64,000 bases of DNA. Origin: Streptomyces rhizosphaerihabitans. Its GTDB lineage: Bacteria; Actinomycetota; Actinomycetes; Streptomycetales; Streptomycetaceae. The translations under genes and the position numbers were made by a program. The stretch spans positions 1 through 64,000 of the forward strand of contig NZ_JAODTZ010000047.1 of the NCBI RefSeq assembly GCF_025399795.1, given 5' to 3'. Every line of letters starts with the position of its first letter. The first letter of the stretch is position 1. Positions 35,089-43,547 of this stretch are shown piece after piece. The notes beneath the pieces are model-generated. The model saw only the letters and a list, made by a program, of their open reading frames with translations, did not search any database and had not been told where the DNA came from.

Positions 35089-37871
35089 CCGCCGGTCCTC
35101 GTGTCCAGGACGCGGTCGGCGGGCCCCGAGGTGACGATCCGTCCGGCCGCCATGACATGGACGGTGTGGGCCAGGTCGGCGACCAGATCGAGATCGTGCT
35201 CGACGACCAGGAGGGCCATGCCGTCCGCCGCCAGCGCCCGCAGCACGCGGGCCAGCGCGGTCACCTCGCCGGTGTCGAGACCGGCCGCGGGTTCGTCGAG
35301 GAGCAGCACCTTGGGGCTCCCGGCGAGCGCCCTGGCCAGTTCGACGCGCCGGAGCGTCCCGGTCGGCAGCCCCGCCGCGGGCAGCGACCGCACCGGCCCG
35401 TCAAGACCGAGCAGCCGCAACGCCCGCTCCACCGCCCCCGGATCGGCGATCCGCCCCTGTTCGGCGCCGACCCGCACGTTCTCGGCCACGGTCAGCGAGG
35501 GGAAGACCGCCAGTTCCTGAAAGGTCCGCGCGATCCCCAGCCGCGTCCTCGCGTGCGCCGCCAGACGGGTGATGTCCCGCCCTCCGAGCAGCACGTGTCC
35601 GTACGAGGGACGCAGGGTCCCCGCGAGGCAGTGGAAGAGGGTGCTCTTGCCGGCCCCGTTGGGCCCCACGACCGCGGTGACCCGAGCCGGCGGAATGTCG
35701 AGGAAGACCCCGTCGAGAGCGGTGAACCCGCCGTAGGCGACATGGAGCCCACGGGCCGTCAGCGGCCGCGGCGGCGTCCGGGCGGCGCGGCGGGCGGCCT
35801 CCGCGGCTGCTCCCGTCGCGCCGTACCGGCTCGGGGACCCGGCTGGTACGGGTGGACCGGGCCGGCCCGGAGACACGGCTGGTACGGGTGGACCGGAGCG
35901 GCGCGGGGGCTCGGCCGCCACGGGGTGCGCCGCCGGCATCTGCGGCCGGTCCACGGTGGCCGGGGCCACGGCCCCCGTGGGAGCCCGTGGTACGAACTCC
36001 CCGGGCCGCCCCGCGTCCGCCGGGCGCAGATGGCGGCGGACGCGCGCGCCCAGGGGTGTCAGGGTCGCCCGGCGGTGGAGCCGAAGCCGGGACATCGCCG
36101 TGCGCAGAGCCTCGTACGGGCCCTCCGGGAAGCGGCCGACGAGCACGGCGAGGAGACCGATCAGGGCGGCCGCCACCCCGCCGCGGGCCCCCGCGTCGAG
36201 CCCGACCAGCAGAGCCGCGGCGACGAGCGCACCGAGGACGCTGTCGGCGCCGAGCACCACGACCGCCGCGAACCAGAGCAGTCCGCGGACGGGGTCGTAC
36301 GCGGTGGCGTCGAAGGCGCGCAGGCCCATGCCGAGCATGCCGCCGCCCAGCGCGGCCAGCGCGGCACCCGCGACGAACGCCGTCAGTTTCAGGGCCGGGA
36401 CGCGGATGCCCGCCGCCGACGCGCCCGCCTCGTGGTCACGCATGGCGGCCAGGGCGCGGCCCGTGCGGCCCCGGCGCAAGGTGTGCGCGGCGAGCAGCGC
36501 GACGGCCAGCAGGACGAGTTCGAGGACGTAGTACGCGCGGTCGCCGCCGAACCCGGCCGGGCGGTCCAGGGACAGCCCGGCCACCGCGTACGGCTGGGCG
36601 AAGACGAACCGGCTGACGCCCACGCCCACCGCGAAGGTGGCCACCGCGAGCGCCAGGCCGTGCCGTTTGATGGCCGGCCACCCGGTCAGCAGGCCGAGCG
36701 GGGCCACCAGCAGCACGGCCACCGCCAGCGCGGCCAGCCCGGGCAGCCGTGGCAGACCCGGGAAGCGGCCCGCGGCCAGCAGCGCAGTGAAGAGGGCGCC
36801 CAGACCGGCGTACGCGGCCTGCCCCAGCGAGATCTGGCCGCCGCGGCCGGTGACGACGACCAGGGACAGCAGGACGACACCGAGCGCGGGTACCTGCACC
36901 GACGTGTGCAGGTCGGAGCCCGCGAAACCGAGGGGCAGCAGGAACAGGACGACGGCCACGGCCCACGCCCCGGACGGTGCAGGCACGCGGGCCTTCGCCG
37001 TGCGCGGGAGCGCGTCGCGGGTGCCGATGCCGGGCAGCACGAGCGCGGCGACGAGCAGCGCGACCACGAAGAGGTTGGCACCGACCGCCTGGAGCAGCGG
37101 CTCCGCCCAGCCCGAGGGGTGCAGCCGGGTCAGCTGGCTCTGGGCGACACCGATGCCGAGGGCGACCACGACGGCGACCGGGAGGCTGCGCATCCGGGCC
37201 GCCACCGCGACCGCCATCACCTCCATGACGAGCAGCGGCAGGCCGTACGGGTCGAGCCGCACGTACGGTGCGAGGAGCACGCCCGTCAGGCCCGCCGTGA
37301 ACGAGCCGAAGGCCCAGCCCGCCGCGGCCACCCGGTCCGCGTCGATACCGCCGAGCACCGCGAGCGGGCGGTCGTCGACGACCGCCCGCAACTCCGTGCC
37401 GAAGCGGGTCCAGCGGGTCACCGCGCCGACGCCCGCGGCCAGCAGGGCGGCCACCGCCAGCTGCCCCCACGGATCCGCCGACACCAGCGTCGGCGCGTCC
37501 GCCCGCGCCCCGGTGCCCCACACCAGCGCCGCCCCGCCGACCAGCAGAACGAAGACCCCGATGGACGCGACCAGGGTCTGCGCCGGGTCGCCGCCGAGGA
37601 GGGCCGACGGCCGGAAGACGAAGCGCTCCAGGGCCATGCCGATGGCCGGAGCGACCAGCAGCAGGGTCACCGAGGCGCCGAGCGCGAGCGGCCAGCCCCA
37701 CTCGACCGTGAACTGACGCAGCAGATACGCGCACACCATCGCGATCGCACCGTGCGCGAAGTTGAGCACGCCGGTGGCGCGGTAGGTGACGATCAGCCCG
37801 ATCCCGGTCAACGCGGCGGCACTGCCGACCGACAGACCGGCGAGGGTGAGGTCGTACGTCAGTGAGGACAT
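35085..37871 (-). CDS. LivH-LivM-LivG fusion: two permeases and an ATPase in one chain
   Basis: 928 aa from ATG 37871. Residues 1-290: LivH-like permease (GIGLIVTYRATGVLNFAHGA). About 300-610: LivM-like permease (TGRGGQISLGQAAYAGLGAL). A linker of about 110 residues, Pro-rich with a 36-bp DNA repeat (from 35841), leads to the LivG ATPase: VVGPNGAGKSTLFHCLAG, Walker B VLLLDEPAAGLDTGE. Its ABC signature is degenerate (LPTGTLRRVELARAL). High-affinity uptake of branched-chain amino acids or similar is expected. Separate in most bacteria; the open frame through all three rules out a stop between them. Confidence 0.92.
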   Translation of the reverse strand: MSSLTYDLTLAGLSVGSAAALTGIGLIVTYRATGVLNFAHGAIAMVCAYLLRQFTVEWGWPLALGASVTLLLVAPAIGMALERFVFRPSALLGGDPAQTLVASIGVFVLLVGGAALVWGTGARADAPTLVSADPWGQLAVAALLAAGVGAVTRWTRFGTELRAVVDDRPLAVLGGIDADRVAAAGWAFGSFTAGLTGVLLAPYVRLDPYGLPLLVMEVMAVAVAARMRSLPVAVVVALGIGVAQSQLTRLHPSGWAEPLLQAVGANLFVVALLVAALVLPGIGTRDALPRTAKARVPAPSGAWAVAVVLFLLPLGFAGSDLHTSVQVPALGVVLLSLVVVTGRGGQISLGQAAYAGLGALFTALLAAGRFPGLPRLPGLAALAVAVLLVAPLGLLTGWPAIKRHGLALAVATFAVGVGVSRFVFAQPYAVAGLSLDRPAGFGGDRAYYVLELVLLAVALLAAHTLRRGRTGRALAAMRDHEAGASAAGIRVPALKLTAFVAGAALAALGGGMLGMGLRAFDATAYDPVRGLLWFAAVVVLGADSVLGALVAAALLVGLDAGARGGVAAALIGLLAVLVGRFPEGPYEALRTAMSRLRLHRRATLTPLGARVRRHLRPADAGRPGEFVPRAPTGAVAPATVDRPQMPAAHPVAAEPPRRSGPPVPAVSPGRPGPPVPAGSPSRYGATGAAAEAARRAARTPPRPLTARGLHVAYGGFTALDGVFLDIPPARVTAVVGPNGAGKSTLFHCLAGTLRPSYGHVLLGGRDITRLAAHARTRLGIARTFQELAVFPSLTVAENVRVGAEQGRIADPGAVERALRLLGLDGPVRSLPAAGLPTGTLRRVELARALAGSPKVLLLDEPAAGLDTGEVTALARVLRALAADGMALLVVEHDLDLVADLAHTVHVMAAGRIVTSGPADRVLDTRTGG

Positions 37872-38461
37872 CAGCCGTCCGGACCGGCGGACGGACGTTC
37901 GGGAGCGGACGGGAGATCGAGCGTGGGCGGCCGTTCGGCGAGGGGCGGCCCGCCGGACGCGGGGGAGGGCAGCGCGCCGCCGGACGGGTCGTCGTCGGTG
38001 TCGGGTTCGCAGATCGGGCAGGGCCCCAGATCCCCGCTCGCCAGGACGCGGGAGTCGGCCGGTACGGCCTCCGGCTTCCCGGCGACCAAGGGGCAGTCCG
38101 CGCGGTGGTACAGGGTGCCGCCGGGCACCATGAGGAGCTCGCCGCTGACGGCCACGGGTGCGACCGCCGCCGGTCCGGCATCCTCGGCGTCGGCGGGCGC
38201 GGCGGCCACCAGCAGCCCGTACAGCTCCTCGACGCGAGCCGCCGCCAGCGCGTTCCTGCCGTGTGTGAGCAGCACCGCCCCGGCGATGATCAGTGCGGCA
38301 CCGGGCACGGTGCAGGAGGCGAGGTAGGGCAGCTGGCGTTCCGCGTACCGCTCGCCGGAGATGCCGTACCAGCCGATGACGCACAGCACCGCGCCTGCGG
38401 CGAGGGCGGCCCAGCCGGCCCACAGGACGGGGTGCACGGTCCGCAGTCGAGCTGTCCGCAT
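37871..38461 (-). CDS. Membrane protein with Ada-like zinc-binding segment
   Basis: 196 aa from ATG 38461; its stop shares a base with the fusion permease start. Two hydrophobic helices (VLWAGWAALAAGAVLCVIGW; ASCTVPGAALIIAGAVLL). After them, LYHRADCPLVAGK and LGPCPICEPD give a YHxxxC...CxxC pattern like the metal site of the Ada methylphosphotriester domain. First gene of the Liv unit, so perhaps a regulator or chaperone of the transporter; no function assigned. Confidence 0.75.
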   Translation of the reverse strand: MRTARLRTVHPVLWAGWAALAAGAVLCVIGWYGISGERYAERQLPYLASCTVPGAALIIAGAVLLTHGRNALAAARVEELYGLLVAAAPADAEDAGPAAVAPVAVSGELLMVPGGTLYHRADCPLVAGKPEAVPADSRVLASGDLGPCPICEPDTDDDPSGGALPSPASGGPPLAERPPTLDLPSAPERPSAGPDG

Positions 38462-38583
38462 CCGGACTCCCACACGTCGTGTATCTGTCCATGTCAGCCA
38501 ATGGCTTGCACTATGCCTTCTGGAAGCTGACCCTGAAAGCACCGGGCGCACATGGCCCGGACCGACACCCGGTGGTGAGCCAG

Positions 38584-39126
38584 ATGGTTCTCGGGAGCGA
38601 CCTCAGGCGGGGGAACGTCCGGGGAGTGGCGGTGACGGCGGTCCTCGTCCTCGCCGCGGCCCTCACGGCGTGCAGCGACGACAGCGGCGGCGCGAGTTCG
38701 GCTTCGCCCACATCCTCGGTGGAGCAGTCCACCAGCGCTCGGCCCAGCGCCACGGCTCCGGCCGACCCGGCGGCGGCCCAGAAGGAGATCAAGCAGAACT
38801 GGGAGAAGTTCTTCGACCCGGCCGTCTCCACGAAGGAGAAGCAGGCCGTCCTGGAGAACGGCGACCAGATGGCCCAGGTGCTGCAGGGCTTCAACGGTGA
38901 CCAGCGCGGTCAGCAGGTGAAGGCGAAGGTCGAGAAGATCGAGTTCACCTCGCCGACCGAGGCCGACGTCACCTACACGCTGACCCTGAACGGCGCCACC
39001 GCCCTGCCGGGCGCCTCCGGTACGGCCGTCGAGCAGGGCGGCACCTGGAAGGTCTCCGTCAACACGCTCTGCGCGCTGGTCCAGCTGAGCGGCGACGCGT
39101 CGTCGAGCGCTGCCCCGGGCTGCTGA
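38584..39126 (+). CDS. Lipoprotein of unknown function next to the Liv transporter
   Basis: 180 aa from ATG 38584 (start uncertain: GTG 38572/38575 or GTG 38626 are possible). Lipobox ALTAC with Cys 30, then a Ser/Thr/Ala linker and a domain of about 110 residues (EIKQNWEKFFDPAVSTKEKQ; VTYTLTLNGATALPG) with an NTF2-like feel. Divergent from the Liv operon and seven bases before the solute-binding protein gene, so probably co-transcribed with it. Confidence 0.8.
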   Translation: MVLGSDLRRGNVRGVAVTAVLVLAAALTACSDDSGGASSASPTSSVEQSTSARPSATAPADPAAAQKEIKQNWEKFFDPAVSTKEKQAVLENGDQMAQVLQGFNGDQRGQQVKAKVEKIEFTSPTEADVTYTLTLNGATALPGASGTAVEQGGTWKVSVNTLCALVQLSGDASSSAAPGC

Positions 39127-39132
39127 GCAGCG

Positions 39133-40413
39133 GTGCGGCGCACAGCGACGGGCGCCGCCGTCGCGGGCCTGCTGCTCCTGGCGGGCACGGCCTGCGGCAG
39201 TCGGCTCCCCGAGAGCGACTTCGGGAACCGCGCCACGCCCCCACCCCGGGAGGCCGCCGCGCCGATCCGTGTCGGTGTCATCAGCAGCGCCACCAGCCCC
39301 GTCGGCGGCTTCGCGTTCACCGGACCGCGTGACGGAGCCAAGGCCTACTTCGACCGGCTCAACGCCCAGGGAGGCATCGGCGGGCGGCCGGTCGAGGTGC
39401 GGCTGTGCGACGACGGCGGCAGCGGCGTCGGCAACAACACGTGCGTGCACCGGCTGATCGACGAGGACAAGGTGGTGGCCATCGTCGCCACCACCGCCCT
39501 CGACTACGCGGGCGCCTCCCAGGTGTCCCACGCGCGCGTGCCCGACATCGGCGGCCAGCCCATCGGCCCCGCGTACGACACCTATCCGCACCTCTACGGC
39601 ATCTACGGCAGCCTCGCGCCGCGCGACGGCACCCCCGGCTGGGACGGCGAGCTGTACGGCGGTACCGAGGTCTACCGCTACTTCAAGCGCGTCCAGGGCG
39701 CCCGTACGGCCGCCGTCGTCTCCTACAACCAGTCCGCCTCCGCCGCCTACGCCCGGCTGGTCACCCAGGGACTCAGGGCCGAGGGCTACCGGGTCGTCGG
39801 CGAGCAGGTCGACTTCGCGCTGCCCAACTTCCGCGCCGCCGCGGCCGACCTGAAGGACCAGGGCGCCGATCTCGTCTTCGACGCCATCGACACCCACGGC
39901 AACGCCCAGCTGTGCAAGGCCATGGACGACGTCGGCGCCCACGTCATCGCCAAGGTCACCAACGTCCAGAACTGGACGTCCACCGTGCCCGAGGACTACA
40001 AGGACGCGCCGCGCTGCCGCAACGCGCTGTGGGCCACCGGGTCGAGCCGCAACTACGAGGACGTCGGTGACACGGCCGTACGGGAGTTCCGCGACGCGAC
40101 CCAGGGGCTGAAGACGCATTCCCAGTGGCAGCTGGAGGGGTGGGCGGCGGCGCGGTGGTTCACGGACGCGGCGAGGTCCTGCGCCCCGGCGGACGTCACT
40201 CGCGCGTGTGTCGACGCCTTCATGAACCGGGGGAAGCCCTACACCGCGGGCGGGCTGCTGATCCCCGTCACATACGAGCGGCTCGCAGAGCCGCCGAAGT
40301 CACGCAGGACCTGCCTCTCGGTGGCCCGCTGGCGCGACGGCTCTGGATGGGTCTCCCAGGGCGACATGAACGCGACCTGCTTCGACGTACCGCAGATCGC
40401 CTACCGCCCGTGA
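39133..40413 (+). CDS. ABC transporter solute-binding lipoprotein (LivJ/type I periplasmic fold)
   Basis: 426 aa from GTG 39133. Lipobox LLAGTAC, Cys 21. RVGVISSATSPVGGFAFTG starts the type I periplasmic binding fold, and DRLNAQGGIGGRPVEVRLCD is the family signature. It should deliver the ligand to the divergently encoded LivHMG/LivF importer. The six Cys residues in the mature part (for example CDDGG, NTCVHRL, PRCRN, SCAPA) are more than usual and may form disulfides. Confidence 0.9.
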   Translation: MRRTATGAAVAGLLLLAGTACGSRLPESDFGNRATPPPREAAAPIRVGVISSATSPVGGFAFTGPRDGAKAYFDRLNAQGGIGGRPVEVRLCDDGGSGVGNNTCVHRLIDEDKVVAIVATTALDYAGASQVSHARVPDIGGQPIGPAYDTYPHLYGIYGSLAPRDGTPGWDGELYGGTEVYRYFKRVQGARTAAVVSYNQSASAAYARLVTQGLRAEGYRVVGEQVDFALPNFRAAAADLKDQGADLVFDAIDTHGNAQLCKAMDDVGAHVIAKVTNVQNWTSTVPEDYKDAPRCRNALWATGSSRNYEDVGDTAVREFRDATQGLKTHSQWQLEGWAAARWFTDAARSCAPADVTRACVDAFMNRGKPYTAGGLLIPVTYERLAEPPKSRRTCLSVARWRDGSGWVSQGDMNATCFDVPQIAYRP

Positions 40414-40487
40414 GGACCGCCGTCGTCCCGAAGGCTCCGCCCCGGATCCCGCTCCTCGAACGCCGCAGGGGCTGAGATTCCCACGCT

Positions 40488-40516
40488 CCCTTGCGGACCG
40501 TGGCTGTCCGCAAGGG
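40488..40516 (+). terminator. Perfect hairpin between the binding protein and the WYL regulator
   Basis: CCCTTGCGGAC / GTCCGCAAGGG, 11-bp arms (40488-40498, 40506-40516), 7-nt loop. It lies 75 bp after one gene and 17 bp before the next start. Terminator is the simplest reading; an operator or leader hairpin for the regulator is also possible. Confidence 0.6.
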
Positions 40517-40533
40517 CTGGCAGACTCGGCGGC

Positions 40534-41535
40534 ATGTTGGAGACATCCGCACGACTGCTGCGCCTGCTCTCACTCCTGCAGGCCCACCGCGAATGGTCGG
40601 GAGCGGACCTCGCCGGGCGGCTGGGCGTCACCCCGCGCACGGTCCGCCGTGATGTGGACCGGCTGCGTGAGCTGGGCTATCCCGTCAACGCCAGTCCCGG
40701 TACGGGCGGCGGCTACCAGCTCGGCGCGGGGGCCGAGCTGCCGCCACTGCTCCTGGACGACGACGAGGCCGTCGCGGTGGCCGTCGGACTGCGCACGGCG
40801 GCCGGTCAGGGCATCGAGGGCATCGGCGAGTCCTCCGTACGCGCCCTCGCCAAGCTGGAGCAGGTCCTGCCGAGCCGGCTGCGGCGCCGGGTCGGTGCCC
40901 TGAACGCCTTCACCGTGCCGATGCTGCGCGGTCCGCAGCCCTCCGCCGTCGACCCCACCGTCCTCACCGAACTGGCCAACGCCTGCCGCGACAGCGAGCG
41001 GCTGCGTTTCGAGTACCGCGACCACGCGGGTTCCTCGACGCGCCGCACCGTCGAGCCGTACCGGCTGGTGTGCACGGAGCACCGCTGGTACCTGGTCGCC
41101 TGGGACGTGGACCGGGACGACTGGCGTACGTTCCGGGCCGACCGCATCACACCCCGGCCGCCGCACGGACCGCGCTTCACACCCCGCACGCCACCGGCCG
41201 AGAACCTGGCCGAGTACGTGTCCCGGGGTGTCTCGACCCGCGCCTACGCCACGAACGCCGTCGTCCGGCTGCTGGTGCCGCTGGAGGAGGCCGCCGCACG
41301 GATCTCACCCTCGGCCGGGACCCTGGAGGCTTCGGGGAACGACAGCTGCGTTCTGCGCACCGGGGCGGCGAGCCTCGACGTCATGGTCATTCACGTGATG
41401 CTGATGGGTTTCGAGTTCGAGATCGTCGAGCCCGCCGAGCTCGTCGACGCGATCAGGACGGCCCGGGACCGGCTGTCCCGGGCGCTGGAGAGGCCGGGTC
41501 CCGAGGGGGCGCCGATCACGGCCCGGGTGACGTAG
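40534..41535 (+). CDS. HTH-WYL transcriptional regulator (YafY-like)
   Basis: 333 aa from ATG 40534. N-terminal HTH: ARLLRLLSLLQAHREWSGAD and LGVTPRTVRRDVDRLRELGY. WYL domain: EYRDHAGSSTRRTVEPYRLV and HRWYLVAWDVDRDDWRTFR. C-terminal WCX extension. WYL regulators sense nucleic-acid or metabolite ligands; the target is unknown. Stand-alone, followed by a 353-bp gap with only a doubtful small ORF. Confidence 0.93.
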   Translation: MLETSARLLRLLSLLQAHREWSGADLAGRLGVTPRTVRRDVDRLRELGYPVNASPGTGGGYQLGAGAELPPLLLDDDEAVAVAVGLRTAAGQGIEGIGESSVRALAKLEQVLPSRLRRRVGALNAFTVPMLRGPQPSAVDPTVLTELANACRDSERLRFEYRDHAGSSTRRTVEPYRLVCTEHRWYLVAWDVDRDDWRTFRADRITPRPPHGPRFTPRTPPAENLAEYVSRGVSTRAYATNAVVRLLVPLEEAAARISPSAGTLEASGNDSCVLRTGAASLDVMVIHVMLMGFEFEIVEPAELVDAIRTARDRLSRALERPGPEGAPITARVT

Positions 41536-41644
41536 GGGACATCCGGGGGCCGGCGGAGGCCGTGCGGGGGTTCTGTGCCGGCGGCGTGTATTTCTTATGC
41601 GGCGTCAGCTTCCGCGGTGCGCGGCGGAATCGGAGCGGACCGGA

Positions 41645-41803
41645 ATGGAAAAGCGTCATCGAACGTACGGCCTCGCGTATTCCGCAAGATTATTCGAGAC
41701 GCCCGCACGACGACTCCGAATTACGTTCGAAGGCGTGCGGAACGCCGGGGGAGACCTCGTATGGGTGACGGAGTTCGGCGAAACACGTGTCGTGATCCTG
41801 TGA
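41645..41803 (+). CDS. Doubtful small ORF containing a TTA codon
   Basis: 52 codons from ATG 41645; MEKRHRTYGLAYSARLFETP then LRITFEGVRNAGGDLVWVTE. Third-position GC is low in its first half, and it carries a TTA Leu codon. No good ribosome site. Lies in the lower-GC gap 41536-41888 with no other candidate. Could be a relic or a bldA-dependent peptide. Confidence 0.25.
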   Translation: MEKRHRTYGLAYSARLFETPARRLRITFEGVRNAGGDLVWVTEFGETRVVIL

Positions 41804-41888
41804 CAGAAGTGTGACCGGTGGGGGATAGGTGACGCTTGGTCGCCGATCGGGCTTCCACCGCCGGGGCGCGCCGCCTAACGTGGCGGTC

Positions 41889-42104
41889 ATGGCACCCATT
41901 CACCCCTCTCACGCAGAGCCGCAGGACAGTCCGGAGAGCTATGTCGGACTGGAGGTGAGCAGCGCCGAGGAGCGCGCGCGGGAGCACGGCTGGACATCGG
42001 TGCGCTCGCTGCCGCCGGGCGCGATCATCACCATGGAGTACCTGGTGGGGCGGCTGAACTTCGAGGTCACGGACGGTACGGTGACGCGCAGCTGGAAGGG
42101 CTGA
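41889..42104 (+). CDS. Small I78-family peptidase-inhibitor-like protein
   Basis: 71 aa from ATG 41889. EERAREHGWTSVRSLPPGAI and EYLVGRLNFEVTDGTVTRSW resemble the Ala-Arg-x-x-Gly...pGxxxTxDyrxxRLN pattern of inhibitor family I78. No signal peptide. No ribosome site; TAACGT ends seven bases before the ATG, the spacing of a leaderless transcript. Inhibition of a serine protease is the family expectation only. Confidence 0.8.
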   Translation: MAPIHPSHAEPQDSPESYVGLEVSSAEERAREHGWTSVRSLPPGAIITMEYLVGRLNFEVTDGTVTRSWKG

Positions 42105-42180
42105 GCGCCCGGCCGCGGCGGACGCGCGCCCGTTCCGGCGCGGGAGTGCCGGAACACGGTCGGGCGCCGCGACGGGATGT

Positions 42181-42217
42181 GCGAAGGCCCCCGGCTCGTC
42201 GAGCCGGGGGCCTTCGC
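42181..42217. terminator. Bidirectional terminator
   Basis: Perfect 18-bp inverted repeat with a single unpaired base (arms 42181-42198, 42200-42217). It lies between the convergent I78 gene (ends 42104) and PAP2 gene (ends 42257). Confidence 0.9.
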
Positions 42218-42256
42218 GGTGCGGGGAGAGGCTGTGCGTACCGGCCCCGCAGTCTT

Positions 42257-43297
42257 CTAGCTACCCGTCAGTGGGCGGGCCGAGGCGGCCGTGGCCGCGC
42301 GCGCCGGACGGTCCGGGTGCGGCGGGCGGCGGCTGCCCGCAGGTGTCACCGGAGTGCGTTCCGAGCGGGCGGTGTGCGGGCCGGGCGCCAGGTGGACGGG
42401 GGCTCTGGGCGGACGGGACGCGACCGTCTCGCGGGCCGGCACCTCGCTGTCGACGGTGGGCCGTGGGGACATGACCGGCGCGCCGACCGGCGAGGGTACC
42501 GGTGCCCCTGTCGGTGCCGGTGCGGCCGCCGTACGGCCGCGACGGGAGCGCCACAGGTCGCGCAGCGAGAAGATCCCGGCCTCGGAGCGGGCGATCAGCG
42601 GCTCGCACCAGGGCAGCGCCAGCAGGATCAGCAGACCCGCGGCCCAGCCCAGCAGGACATCGCTCAGCCAGTGCGTACCCAGGTACACGGTGGTGAGGCC
42701 GACGCCCAGCGAGGTCACGGCGGACAGTGCCGAGAGCCAGCGTCTGGCTCTCGGGGTCGACGCCAGATAGGCCAGGATTCCCCAGGTCACGACGGCGTTG
42801 GCGGTGTGGCCCGAGGGAAATATATCGCCGCCCAGGCCCATTTCGTTCGAGCCGATGGTGATGGCGTAGTGCGGGCCGAGACGGCCCATGCCGAGCTTCG
42901 CCGCGCCGACCGTGATGTTGAGCAACAGGAGGGACGCGCCCAGGGTGAGCAGCGGGCGCAGTGTGTGCTGCCGCCAGGAGCGCCAGCCCAGCCACGAGGC
43001 GACCATCACGGCGGTGGGGCCGCGCTGGCCGAGGACCACGTAGTAGTCGAGGAACGCGTGGATCTCCGGCCACTGCTGGTAGGGCCGGAAGAACATGACC
43101 TGCCAGTCGAACCGGACCAGCCATGACGTGATCGCAACGGCCCACACGATCGCCAGGTAGAAGGCCAGGGTCGCCGCGAAGAGGACAACCCTGTGCCGAC
43201 TCATCTTCGGCACATCGATGTGGGCCGGTCGTTCCGGCTCACGGTCCAGCCGGGCGAAGACCCGGTCCAGACGGGTGAGGTTTCGTTCGGTACGCAC
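42257..43297 (-). CDS. PAP2-family membrane phosphatase
   Basis: 346 aa from GTG 43297. PAP2 motifs: KLGMGRLGP (motif 1 variant of KX6RP), GDIFPSGHT (motif 2) and TTVYLGTHWLSDVLLG (motif 3). Six hydrophobic helices and a Pro/Ala-rich C-terminal tail of about 100 residues. It would dephosphorylate a lipid phosphate such as phosphatidate, undecaprenyl diphosphate or inositol lipid. TAACGT ends seven bases before the GTG and no Shine-Dalgarno is seen, so it may be leaderless. Confidence 0.92.
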   Translation of the reverse strand: MRTERNLTRLDRVFARLDREPERPAHIDVPKMSRHRVVLFAATLAFYLAIVWAVAITSWLVRFDWQVMFFRPYQQWPEIHAFLDYYVVLGQRGPTAVMVASWLGWRSWRQHTLRPLLTLGASLLLLNITVGAAKLGMGRLGPHYAITIGSNEMGLGGDIFPSGHTANAVVTWGILAYLASTPRARRWLSALSAVTSLGVGLTTVYLGTHWLSDVLLGWAAGLLILLALPWCEPLIARSEAGIFSLRDLWRSRRGRTAAAPAPTGAPVPSPVGAPVMSPRPTVDSEVPARETVASRPPRAPVHLAPGPHTARSERTPVTPAGSRRPPHPDRPARAATAASARPLTGS

Positions 43298-43547
43298 TCA
43301 ATCGACGTTACAGCGAGTGAGCTGCGTTCCAGGCCGATTCACTCGGTTTGTGATGACGATGTGATGTGGGATTCCTCTCAGGATCATGTTTATTTCCAAT
43401 GAATCTCCAATCCCCGGCGTGCGGAGCCTTCAATTCCATTGATCTCTGAGGGTCTTCGATTTTATGGCACTTTTATATTCGTTCACCGAATGATGGTGTC
43501 GAATTCTCCGGCCGCTCACCGGCCCGGACGGGGCGCCGCCTGGCCGG
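43298..43547. other. AT-rich intergenic stretch
   Basis: About 43330-43510 is near 50% A+T (for example TTTTATGGCACTTTTATATT), far above the window. It holds the candidate PAP2 promoter (TAACGT, minus strand 43310-43305) and no supported gene. It could contain a promoter or small RNA; nothing definite seen. Confidence 0.4.

Noticed and set aside
34498..37865. Long plus-strand ORFs opposite livF and the Liv fusion
   Set aside because: Shadows; Arg/Gln/Gly-rich translation, while the minus strand has clear ABC motifs.
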